From NCBI GenBank assembly GCA_004369045.1, contig ML213515.1:754483-818482 (forward strand): a stretch of DNA of 64,000 bases, read 5' to 3'. The DNA comes from Heliocybe sulcata. Taxonomy: Eukaryota; Basidiomycota; Agaricomycetes; Gloeophyllales; Gloeophyllaceae. Positions within the stretch are counted from its first letter, which is position 1. Each line of letters starts with the position of its first letter. Positions 20,421 to 31,310 of the stretch are shown piece after piece. A program made the translations under genes and the position numbers. The notes under the pieces were generated by a model. That model saw nothing but the letters and a program-made list of their open reading frames with translations, made no database searches and was not told the origin of the DNA.

Positions 20421-21737
20421 GAGAAATAGTACGACGAGGATGATCTAGGATTTGACCGAGGAGTACCGTAGATGCATGAAGTACGAACAGAGCACGGTAA
20501 TAGTATAAGATAGCGAGGTTCAAGTTTACCTTTGTCTCCATTGAAATGAGTCCTTCTGTACCCCCAGTTGCATGCAATGCAATCAATATCGGATTCTGCG
20601 TGATGTGCACCTTCTCCATAATCCAGTTCGGATGCCAGCCGTAAAGTATTGAGCTCCAGACAGGCCTCGTATACCATGGCCTACACGGCGGGCCTGTGCG
20701 TGGACCGCCGCCCTTCTCTCCGTTGTTCCTGGTGGAGTGCGAGTCTGTCCGGTTCCAGAAGACATCCGCCGTTCGCGGCCAAGACGAGGGCAACTTCTCC
20801 AGTCGTCTTGCCAAATCATTTGAACGGCAACTCCAGCAGCACACAAAAGACCTGATAGCCATTGTCAGCACTCAAAGAACCTCAAGCGAAACAGAATACT
20901 GAAAGTCGGAGGCGAGTAGGAGGAACCGCACTACGATCTCTGAGAACAGTCCGGTGAACAGATGGTGGTGCTGAGAAACGGCATTGCCATCCCAGACAAC
21001 GACGAAGAGGGACTAGGATATCTACAAGACCAAATATCTGACCCTCCAGGACGGACGGACACGCACAGAGAACTGGGTAGAAGGCCGTCGAGACGGGGAG
21101 AGCGTTCTTCCTCGCGATGCCTACACGTGTCGGGCAGCACATCGATGCTCCAAGAAGGCTTCAACAACGAGGATAGCCCAATGGATCTAACAGGATCTTC
21201 TCAGCGCTCGAGCGATAATCAAGACACTAAAAGCCTTGTCAGCACGAAATGTTTCCATATCTTTCACCAAGATATCATGTTGCTCGATGAGCCGTTCCTC
21301 TGCAATGTGTTCTTGAATGTTTCCTGGGACTAGCATTAACAGTAGGAGAGGCAGAGGGAGATAGCAGAAGGATGTGAAGTACATGAGGGCGAAGGCGAGT
21401 GGGGGCGTAGAGACAGATGAGACATTAGGGCTTCTTACGTTATGAATTCAGCCAAAGGAAACCATCACGGCGGGTGTATCTGACTAGGCCAGGGCTATTG
21501 ACGACGTCTAATGCATTCGTACATCGCTTGTGAGGGACGCTTCAGCGACATTTCTAGCAGACTAGGATCGGGAGAGGCGGGTATTGGCAAAGCGATGTAC
21601 TGCACTTTTCATTGCAGCATGTGTCAGAGTGGCGTAGGTGACCAAATACGTGCAAACATCCTCCAAACTCGGATGCGTAGAAGCCTCCGTTTGAACTCTC
21701 TGGTAGTCGCTGAAAGCTTCACCTCACCCTCTCCGCC
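20421..21737 (+). repeat. C-D spacer copy, unit U1
   Basis: Intergenic spacer between C and D, shared with U0, U2 and U3. No intact gene. On the minus strand a decayed frame reads MYFTSFCYLPLPLLLLML, a hydrophobic segment, followed by IQEHIAEERLIEQHDI; the corresponding frame is also seen in U0, U2 and U3. A catataacc element at 21738-21746, conserved in all three D genes, marks its right end. Confidence 0.7.
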
Positions 21738-21744
21738 CATATAA
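21738..21744 (+). promoter_or_regulatory. Conserved TATA-like element of the D genes
   Basis: catataa about 166 bases before the D start at 21910. The same text stands before the U2 gene (near 31138) and, on the minus strand, before the U3 gene (near 45480). Conservation may reflect duplication alone. Confidence 0.4.
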
Positions 21745-21909
21745 CCTGAAATCTTCATCAATTGATCAGACTCTGCTGGTGTTGTTGTTTATCAACCATT
21801 CTTGTGCGAGATTCCTTGACTTTTACGATGTGGCACGATACTAACCTTGTGGCAGGCCGACCACATCTGTCCCTCAAAACCCTTTCTACAGCAAAGTATT
21901 CGTCGAGTT

Positions 21910-23658
21910 ATGGCCATAATCAGCAAACTCTCCAACGAGATCATCTCAGAAGTCTTTCATTATTATATTGCAGCCTACGCAAGCGACCCTTTCCACCGTG
22001 GCTGGTCCTACAAGTGGACCAAGCTGAGGCTCGTGTGCGGAGCTTGGAACGAGATCCTGAAAGCTGCCGTCTTCTGGAACAAGATACCGGTCACAAGCCT
22101 TCGAGCTATGAAGCTGGTGATAGAGCGTGGCATGAGAAGTGGCTTCGAGATGAGAGGGTCATTGACGAGTGTTGCCGACGAAGCAGAACAGCAGAAGTTC
22201 GCGCTGATGCTGGGGCTGGCTGGAGAAATTAGGATAATGGACCTATCCATCTCAGAGGATATGATCCGCGCGTCGGATGCCCCCACTCCTAAGCTGAACC
22301 ACTTGGTTCTCAGGAAAGGATCGACGCCTCCCGTGAGGCCCGTCCAGCACCCAAAGACGTTGCTCACCCGCTTCCGGTCACCCGCAGTGAGCAAGCTACA
22401 GCTGCAAGGATTTACCTGGACAGAGATCAAACCCCTCTTGGGCGCTTTCGTCGAGGACCTGACGCTCGAACAGATTTCGGACATCCCTATCCTGCAATTT
22501 GGGACGGTCTTGGAAGGCATGAAGAAGCTACGTCGGTTGAGCGCGTCAGACGCGCACTTGGTCGTTCTTCACGGCACCTACCTTAGCAAGCTCGAGAGGC
22601 TGAAGCTCTTTGGACTGGAGCAGCAAACAGTCAGTGGCAACAGTCTCCTCAACGCTGTCGGGAACATGCAGCAGCTCGAGCGACTGGACATCCAGATCAG
22701 AGTCGCGGGAATTTCCAACGACGCTCCCGTGATTACCTTGCCCAGCTTGACATCCTTGAGTGTCGTCCTCAGTCGTTCCCGTGACGTCGCATATCTTGGG
22801 CGCGTAATTGCGCCAAGAATCCGTCATTTCCAACTGTCCTGCTTGAACGTCATGCAGGAGGACGACGATGAACTGGAAAAGGCACTGCGGACGGTGAGGC
22901 CGCTGATCCGGCAGCTGATGAGGAACATCCATCTTCACACCGCGCGGATATTCTCATTGTCGTCGCAGGACCTCCACCTCACCCTCATCGAACACCCCAC
23001 TTCCCACGTCCGCCCAGAGGAGGGTATCCATTTTGAGCTGTGCATCGAGGACCAGGGACGGATGATCAACTACATGTCGCGTTATTTGCATTCGCTTTGG
23101 CCGCAAATAACAGCATTGTATGTCCGCGACGGGCACTACTCGGGTAAAGACGCCCTAGCGGCATGGCATAAGCTCTTTCGGACGATGAAGCGAGTGGAGT
23201 CCGTTCACCTGGAGCGGAAGGGAGTGAAGGTGATGCCGGAGGGCTTACACCACTACGCGAGGAACGGCATCGCGGACGTTGTATTTCCGGTATTACGCAT
23301 CTTGTACCTCGAGAGCGTCTGCTTCCGCCCGCAGCGCAGGAAGAACCAGGGCAATTGGGAAATCAAGGCAAAGCCAAGGAAGGGGAGCTTTCTCGAAGAC
23401 CTAAAGAGGTCATTCAGGCTTAGCGACGCCGCAAGCGAAAATAACCTACCGAATGCGCACGATGGCGCGTTGGATGTGGACGAGGCAGTAGTGGAGTTGG
23501 AGGATGGGACGAGGAGAACACAGTGGACGAAACCGAAAGACGATGGCAAATTCCGTCTTGTCATTAACAATGCCGTTCGACTGTACAAGACTGATGTCGA
23601 GAAGCTGAACAAGCCTGGTAGGATGGTCATTTGGGATTCAGTCAATCGTCGGAAGTGA
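21910..23658 (+). CDS. F-box-like / LRR-like protein, subfamily D (U1)
   Basis: Single-exon gene of 582 residues. F-box-like text at residues 5-20 (SKLSNEIISEVFHYYI) and LRLVCGAWNEILKAAVFW at 39-56, then LRR-like repeats, for example LQLQGFTWTEIKPLLGAFVE. A basic linker (RPQRRKNQGNW) and a C-terminal block KFRLVINNAVRLYKTDVEKL follow, the latter shared in pattern with C and E. The frame is open further upstream, but only with a non-ATG codon; the first ATG, at 21910 (MAIISKL), is used and is common to all D copies. Presumed SCF adaptor. This copy is the most divergent of the three D genes over its N-terminal half, while its 3' flank is close to that of U3. Confidence 0.87.
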   Translation: MAIISKLSNEIISEVFHYYIAAYASDPFHRGWSYKWTKLRLVCGAWNEILKAAVFWNKIPVTSLRAMKLVIERGMRSGFEMRGSLTSVADEAEQQKFALMLGLAGEIRIMDLSISEDMIRASDAPTPKLNHLVLRKGSTPPVRPVQHPKTLLTRFRSPAVSKLQLQGFTWTEIKPLLGAFVEDLTLEQISDIPILQFGTVLEGMKKLRRLSASDAHLVVLHGTYLSKLERLKLFGLEQQTVSGNSLLNAVGNMQQLERLDIQIRVAGISNDAPVITLPSLTSLSVVLSRSRDVAYLGRVIAPRIRHFQLSCLNVMQEDDDELEKALRTVRPLIRQLMRNIHLHTARIFSLSSQDLHLTLIEHPTSHVRPEEGIHFELCIEDQGRMINYMSRYLHSLWPQITALYVRDGHYSGKDALAAWHKLFRTMKRVESVHLERKGVKVMPEGLHHYARNGIADVVFPVLRILYLESVCFRPQRRKNQGNWEIKAKPRKGSFLEDLKRSFRLSDAASENNLPNAHDGALDVDEAVVELEDGTRRTQWTKPKDDGKFRLVINNAVRLYKTDVEKLNKPGRMVIWDSVNRRK

Positions 23659-26332
23659 AGGAGACAGATGGAAGGCGCGACGATGGCCGTAGTAGTCCTG
23701 TGATTCAATGGAGCGATTGGATTCAATGATATCTGTTGCCGCTGAGTATCCCAGTACGAGAACGCCAACAGCTAACCGCACTACCGCGCTTCTGTAGGGC
23801 ACAACACGACATGAGATTAATCGGATGGTAATGGACGGAAAGCGTGGGTTTGGACATCCCACAATTGACAGGAAGGCTGAATGTCTGGCGTACGAAGACA
23901 AACGACCAACCCCACCAGGTAACGTCGTATAGATCCTGGACGACATCTTACCAAACGCGCGCTCTTGGGGACCTCCAATACTATACACAGGGAAGGAACA
24001 CGAGCTGAATATCGCCATGCCAGCTGGAAGCGAAGCGGGAGCGCGACTCTGTTGTATTCGAGCTTCGTGCTGGCCAGGGAGGCGGGCGAGACCCAAGAGC
24101 AGATTGCATTATGGGCCACAGACGACGAGCCTGGACGACCTTCAGGCTATTCTCGCAAAAGCAGGCGAAAGGAGTGCGTACCATCGCTGAAGACAGGAGC
24201 ACCAAGGATTGTGAGTCTTGGCGTTTCCGAGATCCGCCAGGAGGAATGAAAAGGCCAAAACCACACGGACGTAGAGTATCCTATCCGCGCGCGAATAACT
24301 GCAATTTCCTACGCAAGAGTTTGACAGATAAAGAGCCTTGTGTCATTGCGAATACCTGAGGACGAGGTCAACGAGAGGGCTCCAGCGTACTTGATATTGT
24401 CGGAAGTATTCACCGTAGGCATCGAACGCTCAGCAAAGGGGAACTAGCACCAGGGCTTTCGTAGCAGGACTTGGTATCGTAATTCATGTCTGCATATTGC
24501 AATATTGCAGGCCACAGATGCCTCCCTATGAGACCGGTTGCTCGCCTAGTCGGTTTCAGACGTCGCTAGCAAGTCTCCAGATGCCAGAGTAACGTCGCTC
24601 GCTGGGAGACGTCGATGAGAAGTTGATCGTGATTGGCTATTTTCTGGCGCTATAGCGCGGCAGTTGCCGACAACGTCCACTGCCCTCCGCCACACAACGC
24701 GTCGAACTTGTATTTCAGAGACCGACACCTGCGAAGCATGTACCCAAGAGCACCCAACTGACGGGCCAGATTTTCTGGAAATGATCCCGCTATCGTATGT
24801 CTGGTTCAACTCGGAGATCGCCCAATTAAGTGTGTTAGACCATGGGAGCATCGCAATATTGTAACTTAGGCGACGAGTTGCACGGACAAAACCTACTGTC
24901 GACCGAGTCCACATACTTATGTCATACTTGGTACAAAAATGCAGTGCTAGGACGTGTCCAGCATCATTGCAAAAGGGATGGGACAGTGTCCGAGTGTCGA
25001 GTGTTTGGATATACTGGGCGGAGTGGCCTAGGTGGGTGGACTAGCGTAGAGTCTGCGCCAGTTTGGGGGATGTTCTCAAGCAGCATCTACAGCCAGTGCC
25101 GAAGCACGAGCAAACTACCCGATGCCCAGATAGTTCCTGATGCGGGACGCTCATCAGCAGGATATGAAATCGGGGAGAGCTATAGATACGCACAGTTGAC
25201 GATCATTGAATCGACGGATGCGCGCTATAAAAACACCATAGGGGATGCGCCAGAACATTGATGCAAGGCGAACATCCGACAACGCCTCGGAGACACAGTT
25301 CCACGTCTTTACCACACACAAACTGTGTGTCTTGGCGCCGAAGGGCTTGGGGACGTTACGCAGACTGAAGGAACGTCTAAGTGACGAGGAAGAGCGTCTC
25401 CATGAGGATGCCTTCAAGGATCGATTATACCGCGGAATTATCGACTCCAAAAGCTTCGTTCGCCTTGAAACGCCCGCTGCAGCAAGTGAGAAGAAGGCAA
25501 AAATGGATGCGCGAACAGAGCGCCATACGATCGCGGATAACAGGTGCGCCCAAATATCGTAAGTTAGGCGACGGTATCCAGTGCTCAAAATATTTGGCTG
25601 CGTATGCAACCCTGCCAAGATGTTAGAGCGAGTGCATGAGGCCAAGCGCCAAATGACTCGTACCTTTGTGCCATTCTATATGGCAATCAAGGCGGATGCA
25701 GCCTGTAGTCGAGGAATGGCTTTTTTGAAACCCTCCGATCTCGTTGGCTGAGACATGTTGCGAGTTAGCATGACGAGGAGGCAGGATCTGAGGGTGATTA
25801 AAACATACTATTCCCGCTCTGTTTAGTCCCCAGCCACTGCAATCAGTAACCAAGTCGTCGGGAAAGTTGCTTTGGCATACCCATCATCTCCGTGCCCGCT
25901 TGAATTGCAGGAACGGTCAGAGGGGACTGAGAGAGCAGCATGTCTTGATAGTGGAACCTGTTCAGATGGATACTTCGTGTAAGGAGCAATGAGATAGAAA
26001 ATGGGAGTCTCATCCCACAAGCCTGTATTGAGTCCTCCAGTGGTCGTATTGACGAGAACTTGGCGATCGGTAGCAGCGGATAGAACAGAGGCGAGAATCG
26101 TGGAAACTGGAGCCACACATACCACGCGAGCGGCGGCGTACTCTCCCGTACTGCATCTCGTCCCAGAACCCATTCTCCGGAAGGCCACTTTGCCACTGCA
26201 TTGTTATCAACTCACGTCACTTTCCTTCATAACATTAAACTCTGACGTACGCATTCACCTTTGTTCACCCGTGCCACGGTACTGACGTCTTACCCACGAC
26301 CACAGCTGTGGCTCTCATAGCCGTCTGCGAAG
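23659..26332 (+). repeat. D-E tail region, unit U1
   Basis: Long gene-poor stretch between D and E. The first part (to about 24340) aligns to 42880-43543 of U3 and, more weakly, to 33200-33650 of U2. The part 25245-25645 aligns to 34760-35060 of U2 and 41544-41880 of U3. The last 330 bases, the E promoter region, align to 40948-41300 and 54358-54700. A frame at 25290-25560 (ETQFHVFTTHKLCVLAPKG, LSDEEERLHEDAFKD) vaguely recalls the C-terminal block of E genes and may be a relic. No intact gene seen. Confidence 0.6.
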
Positions 26333-27801
26333 ATGCCTGGACTCAACGACTTGTTCTTTGAACTCCTTCAAGAGGTTTTCCTGTACTACGTTGCTGATTG
26401 TCGCCGAAACCAATACGAGTGGGTCAGGCTGATAGTCGTATGCAAAAGGTGGAAAGAGATCCTGGAGTCCCCAATATTCTGGAAGGACGTCGCCGTCGAA
26501 TACCGATGGACCGGGAGGGCACTGCCCGTGGCTTTGCGCAATAGCCATGGGGCACTACTGTCCATCAGTGGTTCGATGTACGGGCCCGATAATATTTATG
26601 GTCGAGAGTACCCCGACCTAGTGCTCATGCAGAGAAATCAGCATAGAATCCGAGGCCTCAATCTGGAGATCTCCAGGAAGTTTCTGAGGATGTGGACCAC
26701 CCCAATAACGAAGCTGAGGGAGTTGTCGCTGACAATGCGGTTTGCGGGACCTAACTGGTATAACGAGGCAGCCCTGCTGTCGCACTTCGACTCGCCGGAA
26801 TTGCAAAAGCTGGAGCTCAGTTATTTTCCCTGGGCCGCCGTCAGACCTGCGCTCAAAGGTGGTCTGGGAGAACTCACGCTGGTCAACAATCATCGGGAAG
26901 AGTTACACACGGAGGAGCTCTTGGCTGCTCTTGAAGAAATGCCACACCTACGCCGGCTCCGTATCGAGGGGTGGCATAAGACGAGCGTGGCGAAGGAAGT
27001 ACAGCCTGTCACTGTACCACGTCTGGAGTCCCTCGCCGGGAGCTGTGTATGCTGCACGACATTTCTCTCGTTCATCGCCGCGCCAGCCCTTCGACATATG
27101 TAGATTCACCTTACGTGGTTTGGCGTGCCTTATGCGCGGGCCGCTTTGATGAATATGAAGCACCTGTTTTCCGCCGTCGCTAGGAATTGTCCACTACCGA
27201 CTGCCCAATTCCGCCCAGGCCATTCGCCTTCAGCAACGATCTAACGGGATGTAGCGTTGCCGCCGAAGGCATTCACTTCGAATTGCCCGGGGACCCCCAT
27301 CAAGGGGTTAGCGTCGTAGCTGAAACGATGGGCCCTGTCCTTAAGAAGGTCGAGAGTCTGTACGTCTCCGATGCAAACAGCATCTCATCTCCTGGCTACT
27401 GGCATGAAATACGCATGGCTTTAGGGCATATCCGCAATTTGAACTTGGAGGGCCACGGCGCGGTGAAGGTAGTTCCCGATGGATTGGACTGTAAGGGGTC
27501 CAAGGACAAGTACTACCCGATCTTCGCGAACCTCGAGGTTCTAGCAATGACAAACGTGTCGTTCAGGCCTCCGGGGAGAATCCTAAGGAAGTCCTCCATA
27601 TCAAGCTTTTTCAGGAGTCTGATAAGATCGTTAGAGCGTCGCCACGGGGCAGACAAGCCAACCAACCTCACTTCGGCGTCTGAGACGCAGCTCCACGTCA
27701 TCATCACTAAAGGACGGCAGCTGTTCCATGAGGACGTGCAGGCGTTGCGCGAGCTGGGGTCGAAAGTTACGTGGGACGAAAAAGAGGATGGCGGCGAATG
27801 A
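26333..27801 (+). pseudogene. F-box-like subfamily E, broken copy (U1)
   Basis: Closely matches the intact E gene of U3 (39439-40947). The F-box-like N-terminus is present (LFFELLQEVFLYYV and LIVVCKRWKEILESPIFW). A TAG at 27101-27103 replaces a Glu codon after ALRHM, and about 110 bases later a net 16-base deletion shifts the frame within the segment matching TCLIDELHVT. After that the match continues in the new frame to TWDEKEDGGE and a TGA at 27799-27801. Thus one nonsense change plus one frameshift. A 256-residue protein with F-box and half of the repeats could still be made. Otherwise the copy is well preserved, so inactivation is recent. Confidence 0.85.
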
Positions 27802-28384
27802 CAGCTGGGCGGGCGAGAAAGTGGTACTTGTCGATCTCCCTTCATCAAAAAGGCTATACTCTGTAACTTAGAAAGACTATAAAAACGCCAATACAATGAT
27901 CTCACCTTACAGATCCGCCTCGAATAAAGCCCCGGTAGCTGACATTTACGACTGCCGTGAGGAGCGAATGACCGCATTTCGAGACTACCAGGGCACGCTC
28001 GCGGACGGTTGCTCTTATTGCAAATCATTTTTAAACAGAGCAAACATGCTGGAGCGTACTCACCTCCCTGGATCACCGTTTCCCGCCGCCAGAGGATAGA
28101 AGGTCAACTTGCGGATTGTTACGCCAAAACACATGTTAAAGCATAGTTTACAGCAATGGTCAACGTCCGATTCAATTCAGCTATACAGCTACAGTGAATA
28201 AGCAGCGTAATAAACCTGTGAATGGTCCGTCGATCGACGCACCAGTGAACTCCAGTCAGTTAGGAGAAGCGCCCTTTCTCCCTAATAACAGAGCGCAAGA
28301 ACGCCATATTCAAGTACCAACGCAATCATTGAAACTGGTGATGTTGGAATGCAGCGGCCGCGTGTGCGATTGAGCATGGACTTC
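27802..28384. other. E 3' flank, shared with U3 and U4
   Basis: No gene. The stretch aligns to the reverse complement of 39060-39438 and of 52440-52899, for example ctttctaagttacagag-like text near the E stop and the segment ctcctaactga near 28260. It separates E from the DUF3292 relic, which is on the opposite strand. Confidence 0.55.
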
Positions 28385-29060
28385 TTACCAATTCCAACCA
28401 TCGACAGCATGTCTGAGATTTTGTCAGAGTCCGTCCCGGGACGAACGCAACACAGGGCGAGGTGACTTGAGTACTGATGACAACTCTGCCGTTCTGGCCG
28501 TCGTACCGTGCGTTGAACGTCGTGGGGCCGTCTCTTCGCATGCTGGTCCCCAGTCGCCTTCGCTCGCACCTGGTCAGCGCCGAGCACGGTGCTCGCGCCC
28601 GTGCGCGCAATGGCCTTGCCAAAGTTGAGGAAACGCTGCTGCTTCTTCGCTTTGGCCTTCTGCTCCTTCTGCTGCGCCGCCTTAGCGTCAGACTGCTGGA
28701 CGAGATCTGGGTGTTGAATCGAATCGAGCCCTGCTTGTAAAACTTCCATGGGAATGTCTTCCGCGGCTAACGGCGTAGTTGGACGTGACGGAGGAGCCTC
28801 TTGAGCACCAGGAGAGGGCAGCGGAGGAAGCGGCGCCTTATGGGCTTCCCTGATACGTAGAAGGGTAAGTGCGAGCTACGCGTTTGTGGGAGCACCCTGA
28901 AAAACCGGCTGTAGGTACATAGACATATTTGTCAGCATTATTGCCCTGGAATGCTGATCTCGAGCACGTACTTGCGAGGTTCGAGGTACCACTGCCAGCT
29001 CGGCACCTTCCTCTCGAGCCATTCGATGCCGCGAACCCCGACAGGCTAACTGAAGAAGAC
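28385..29060 (-). pseudogene. DUF3292-like gene relic (U1)
   Basis: Minus-strand match to the end of exon 4, intron 4 and the first two thirds of exon 5 of the intact gene at 36311-38855. Exon 4 text reads EWLERKVPSWQWYL-like at about 29030-28985, and exon 5 text reads DSIQHPDLVQQSDAKAAQQ and FLNFGKAIARTGASTVLGAD. A block matching LGVLHHEKEAYK is missing, shifting the frame, and the 3' end is lost near 28385. All upstream exons are gone. The truncated 5' edge abuts the C fragment of U2. Confidence 0.85.
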
Positions 29061-29086
29061 AAAACCGACGATGAACGTCACTCCCT

Positions 29087-29824
29087 TCGGCACGCTTGCG
29101 TTACGTTCATACCACAGAAAGCCTCCACATGTGCGATCACGCAGACCGAAGGCATTACCATTGTGTTCAATCATGAACACGGGTACGGTGACCTCATCCT
29201 ATACCTCCTCAAGCAGCACCTGCGCTCCCTGCTCGAGTCTGTCCAGTGTTTGAGCGTTCGGAGCGGGCGCGGGTATGCGGATTACATGGCGACGGCGTGG
29301 AGGGAATTCTTTCTTTCCATGTCGCACATCCATAAGCTGCCGCTGTCAGGACACAGTACCTCAACGATACCTACGGGCCTCGTGTATCCAACAAAGGTCG
29401 GCGGGTCTTTCGTGTTCCATGTTCTCTTTCCGGCGCTGGAGTCATTAGAACTAGAAGGCGTATGGTTCCGGGAGTCCCCGCCATCTACCGTACAGCACGA
29501 CAAAAATTTCTTGGACACCCTGGTGTCATCGATCCTCCGCCGAAGTTGAATAGGAAGCCCCAAAGCCGAAGCTGTTGGACAGCTGGGAAGACTTTATCAA
29601 GCTTGCGTCAGCAACGCCATCAAAAGACTTACTATCACAAGAGCATTCAATCTCTTCGAGGATGATATCTTGTTGCTGGAGACTCTCGTCGCCGAAATCG
29701 TATGGGATCAACTTCAAGTCGAGAAGTCCGATCGCGACGCGTCCGAAGAGCAAGAGTATGCGGGCCAGGATGTTCGAGAGGAAGAAGAGGAGTACGTATC
29801 GGAGAAAGACGAGGAGTTTGAATA
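29087..29824 (+). pseudogene. F-box-like subfamily C, 5'-truncated copy (U2)
   Basis: Corresponds to the C-terminal 40 percent of the C proteins, starting near RHACVTFIPQKASTCAITQ. The F-box part and helix are missing. In frame there is a TGA at 29547-29549 where the others have an Arg codon; reading on in the same frame gives GSPKAEAVGQLGRLYQ, as in U3, and then DILLLETLVAEIVWDQLQ and an acidic tail, as in U0. The copy is thus a mosaic of the U3-like and U0-like types. It ends with TAA at 29822-29824. Pseudogene. Confidence 0.87.
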
Positions 29825-31310
29825 AGAGAAAGAGCACGACGAGGATGTCCGGATGATCTAGGATTTGACCGAGGAGTACCGTAGATGCATGAAGGACGAA
29901 CAGAGCACGGTAATAGCATAAGATAGTGACGTTCAGCATTCCATTTGTGTCATTGAAGTGACTCAATCCGCACCCCCAGTCGCATGCAATGCAATCAATA
30001 GCGGATTTTGAGCGATGTGCACCTTCTCCATAATCCAGTTCGAATGCCAACCGCAAAACGTTGACACTCCAGACAGGCCTCGTGTACTGTGGCCTCCACG
30101 GCGGGCCTGTGCGTTAACCGCCGCCCTTCTCTCCGTTGTTCCTGGTGGAGTGCGAGTCGTCCCGGTTCGAGAAGACATCCGCCATTCGCGGCCAAGACCA
30201 GGGCAACGTCTTCAGTCGTCTTGCCAAATCACTTGAACGGCAACTCCAGCAGCACACAAAAGGCCTGATAAGCCATTGTCAGTACTCAAAGGACGACAAA
30301 TAGTGAAAGTCGAAGGCCACTGGGAGGAACTGCACTACGATCTCTGAGAATAGTCCGGTGAACAGATGGTGGTGCCGAAAAACGGCACTGCCATCACAGA
30401 CAACGACTAAGAGGGACTAAAATATCTACAAGACCATATACGTGAGCCTCTAAGACGGACGGACACGCACCGAGGATTCGGCAACGAGGCCGTTGAGACG
30501 TGAAAAGCGTTCTACCTCGCGATGCCTACACGTGTCGGGCAGCACATCGACCCTTCAAGAAGGCTTCAGCAATGACGATGGCTCCATAGGTCTGATAAGG
30601 CCTTCTCATCGCTCGAGCGACCTCAAGGCACCAAAAGCCTTGCCACCCTGAAATGGATTCCATATCTTTCAGCAAGATAGCATGTTCCTCGATGAGCCGT
30701 TCCTCTGCAATGTGTCCTCCAGCATCTTTTAAGATTGCCATGAGCAGGAAGGGAGGGAGAGGGAGGTAGCAGAAGGAGGTGAAGTATATGAGGGTGAAGG
30801 CGAGCTGGAGCGTAGAGGGTCTAGAGACAGATGAGACATTAGGGCTTCCTTACGTTATGAATTCAGCTCAAGGAAACCATCCCGGTAGGCGTATCTGACT
30901 AGGCCAGGACAATCGACGACCCTTAGTGCATTCGTATATCGCTTGTGAGGGCGCTTCAGCGACGTTTCTAGCAGAGGAAAAGTATGCAGTACATCGCTTT
31001 GCCAATATCCGCTTGCAGCACGTGTCAGAGTGGCGTAGGCGACCAAATACATGCAAACATCCCCCAAACTCGGATGCGTTGAAGCCTCCGTTTGAACTCT
31101 CTGGTAGTCGCTGAAAGCTTCACCTCGCCCTCTCCGCCCATATAACCTGAAATTGTCATTATTTGATCATACTCTGCTGGTGTTATTGTTCATCAACCAT
31201 CCTTGTGCGAGATTCCTTGACTTTTACGATGTGGCACGATACTGACCTTGTGGCAGGCCGGCCACATCTGTCTCTCAAAACCCTTTCTACAGCAGAGTAT
31301 ACGTCCAGCT
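29825..31310 (+). repeat. C-D spacer copy, unit U2
   Basis: Aligns along its length to the spacers of U0, U1 and U3. It is the cleanest empty-site reference for the two U3 insertions: at about 30107-30114 (cctgtgcgttaacc) for the D fragment and at about 31075-31085 (cggatgcgttgaagcc) for the 1,467-bp insertion. The minus strand carries the decayed frame with HIAEERLIEEHAILLKDME. Confidence 0.75.

Larger units (their letters stand above)
18270..29060 (+). repeat. Unit U1: C - spacer - D - tail - E - DUF3292 relic
   Basis: Gene order and flanks match, in opposite orientation, those of U3 (36311-51075): C, spacer, D, tail, E on one strand and a DUF3292 gene or relic on the other. This is the most complete plus-strand unit. 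Its left part (18270-21370) is also the mirror of U0. C and D are open, E is broken and DUF3292 is only a fragment. Confidence 0.85.

Noticed and set aside
21847-21909. 21-residue N-terminal extension of the D proteins
   Set aside because: Would need a non-ATG start; all three copies have a good ATG at the MA(I/V)ISKL site.
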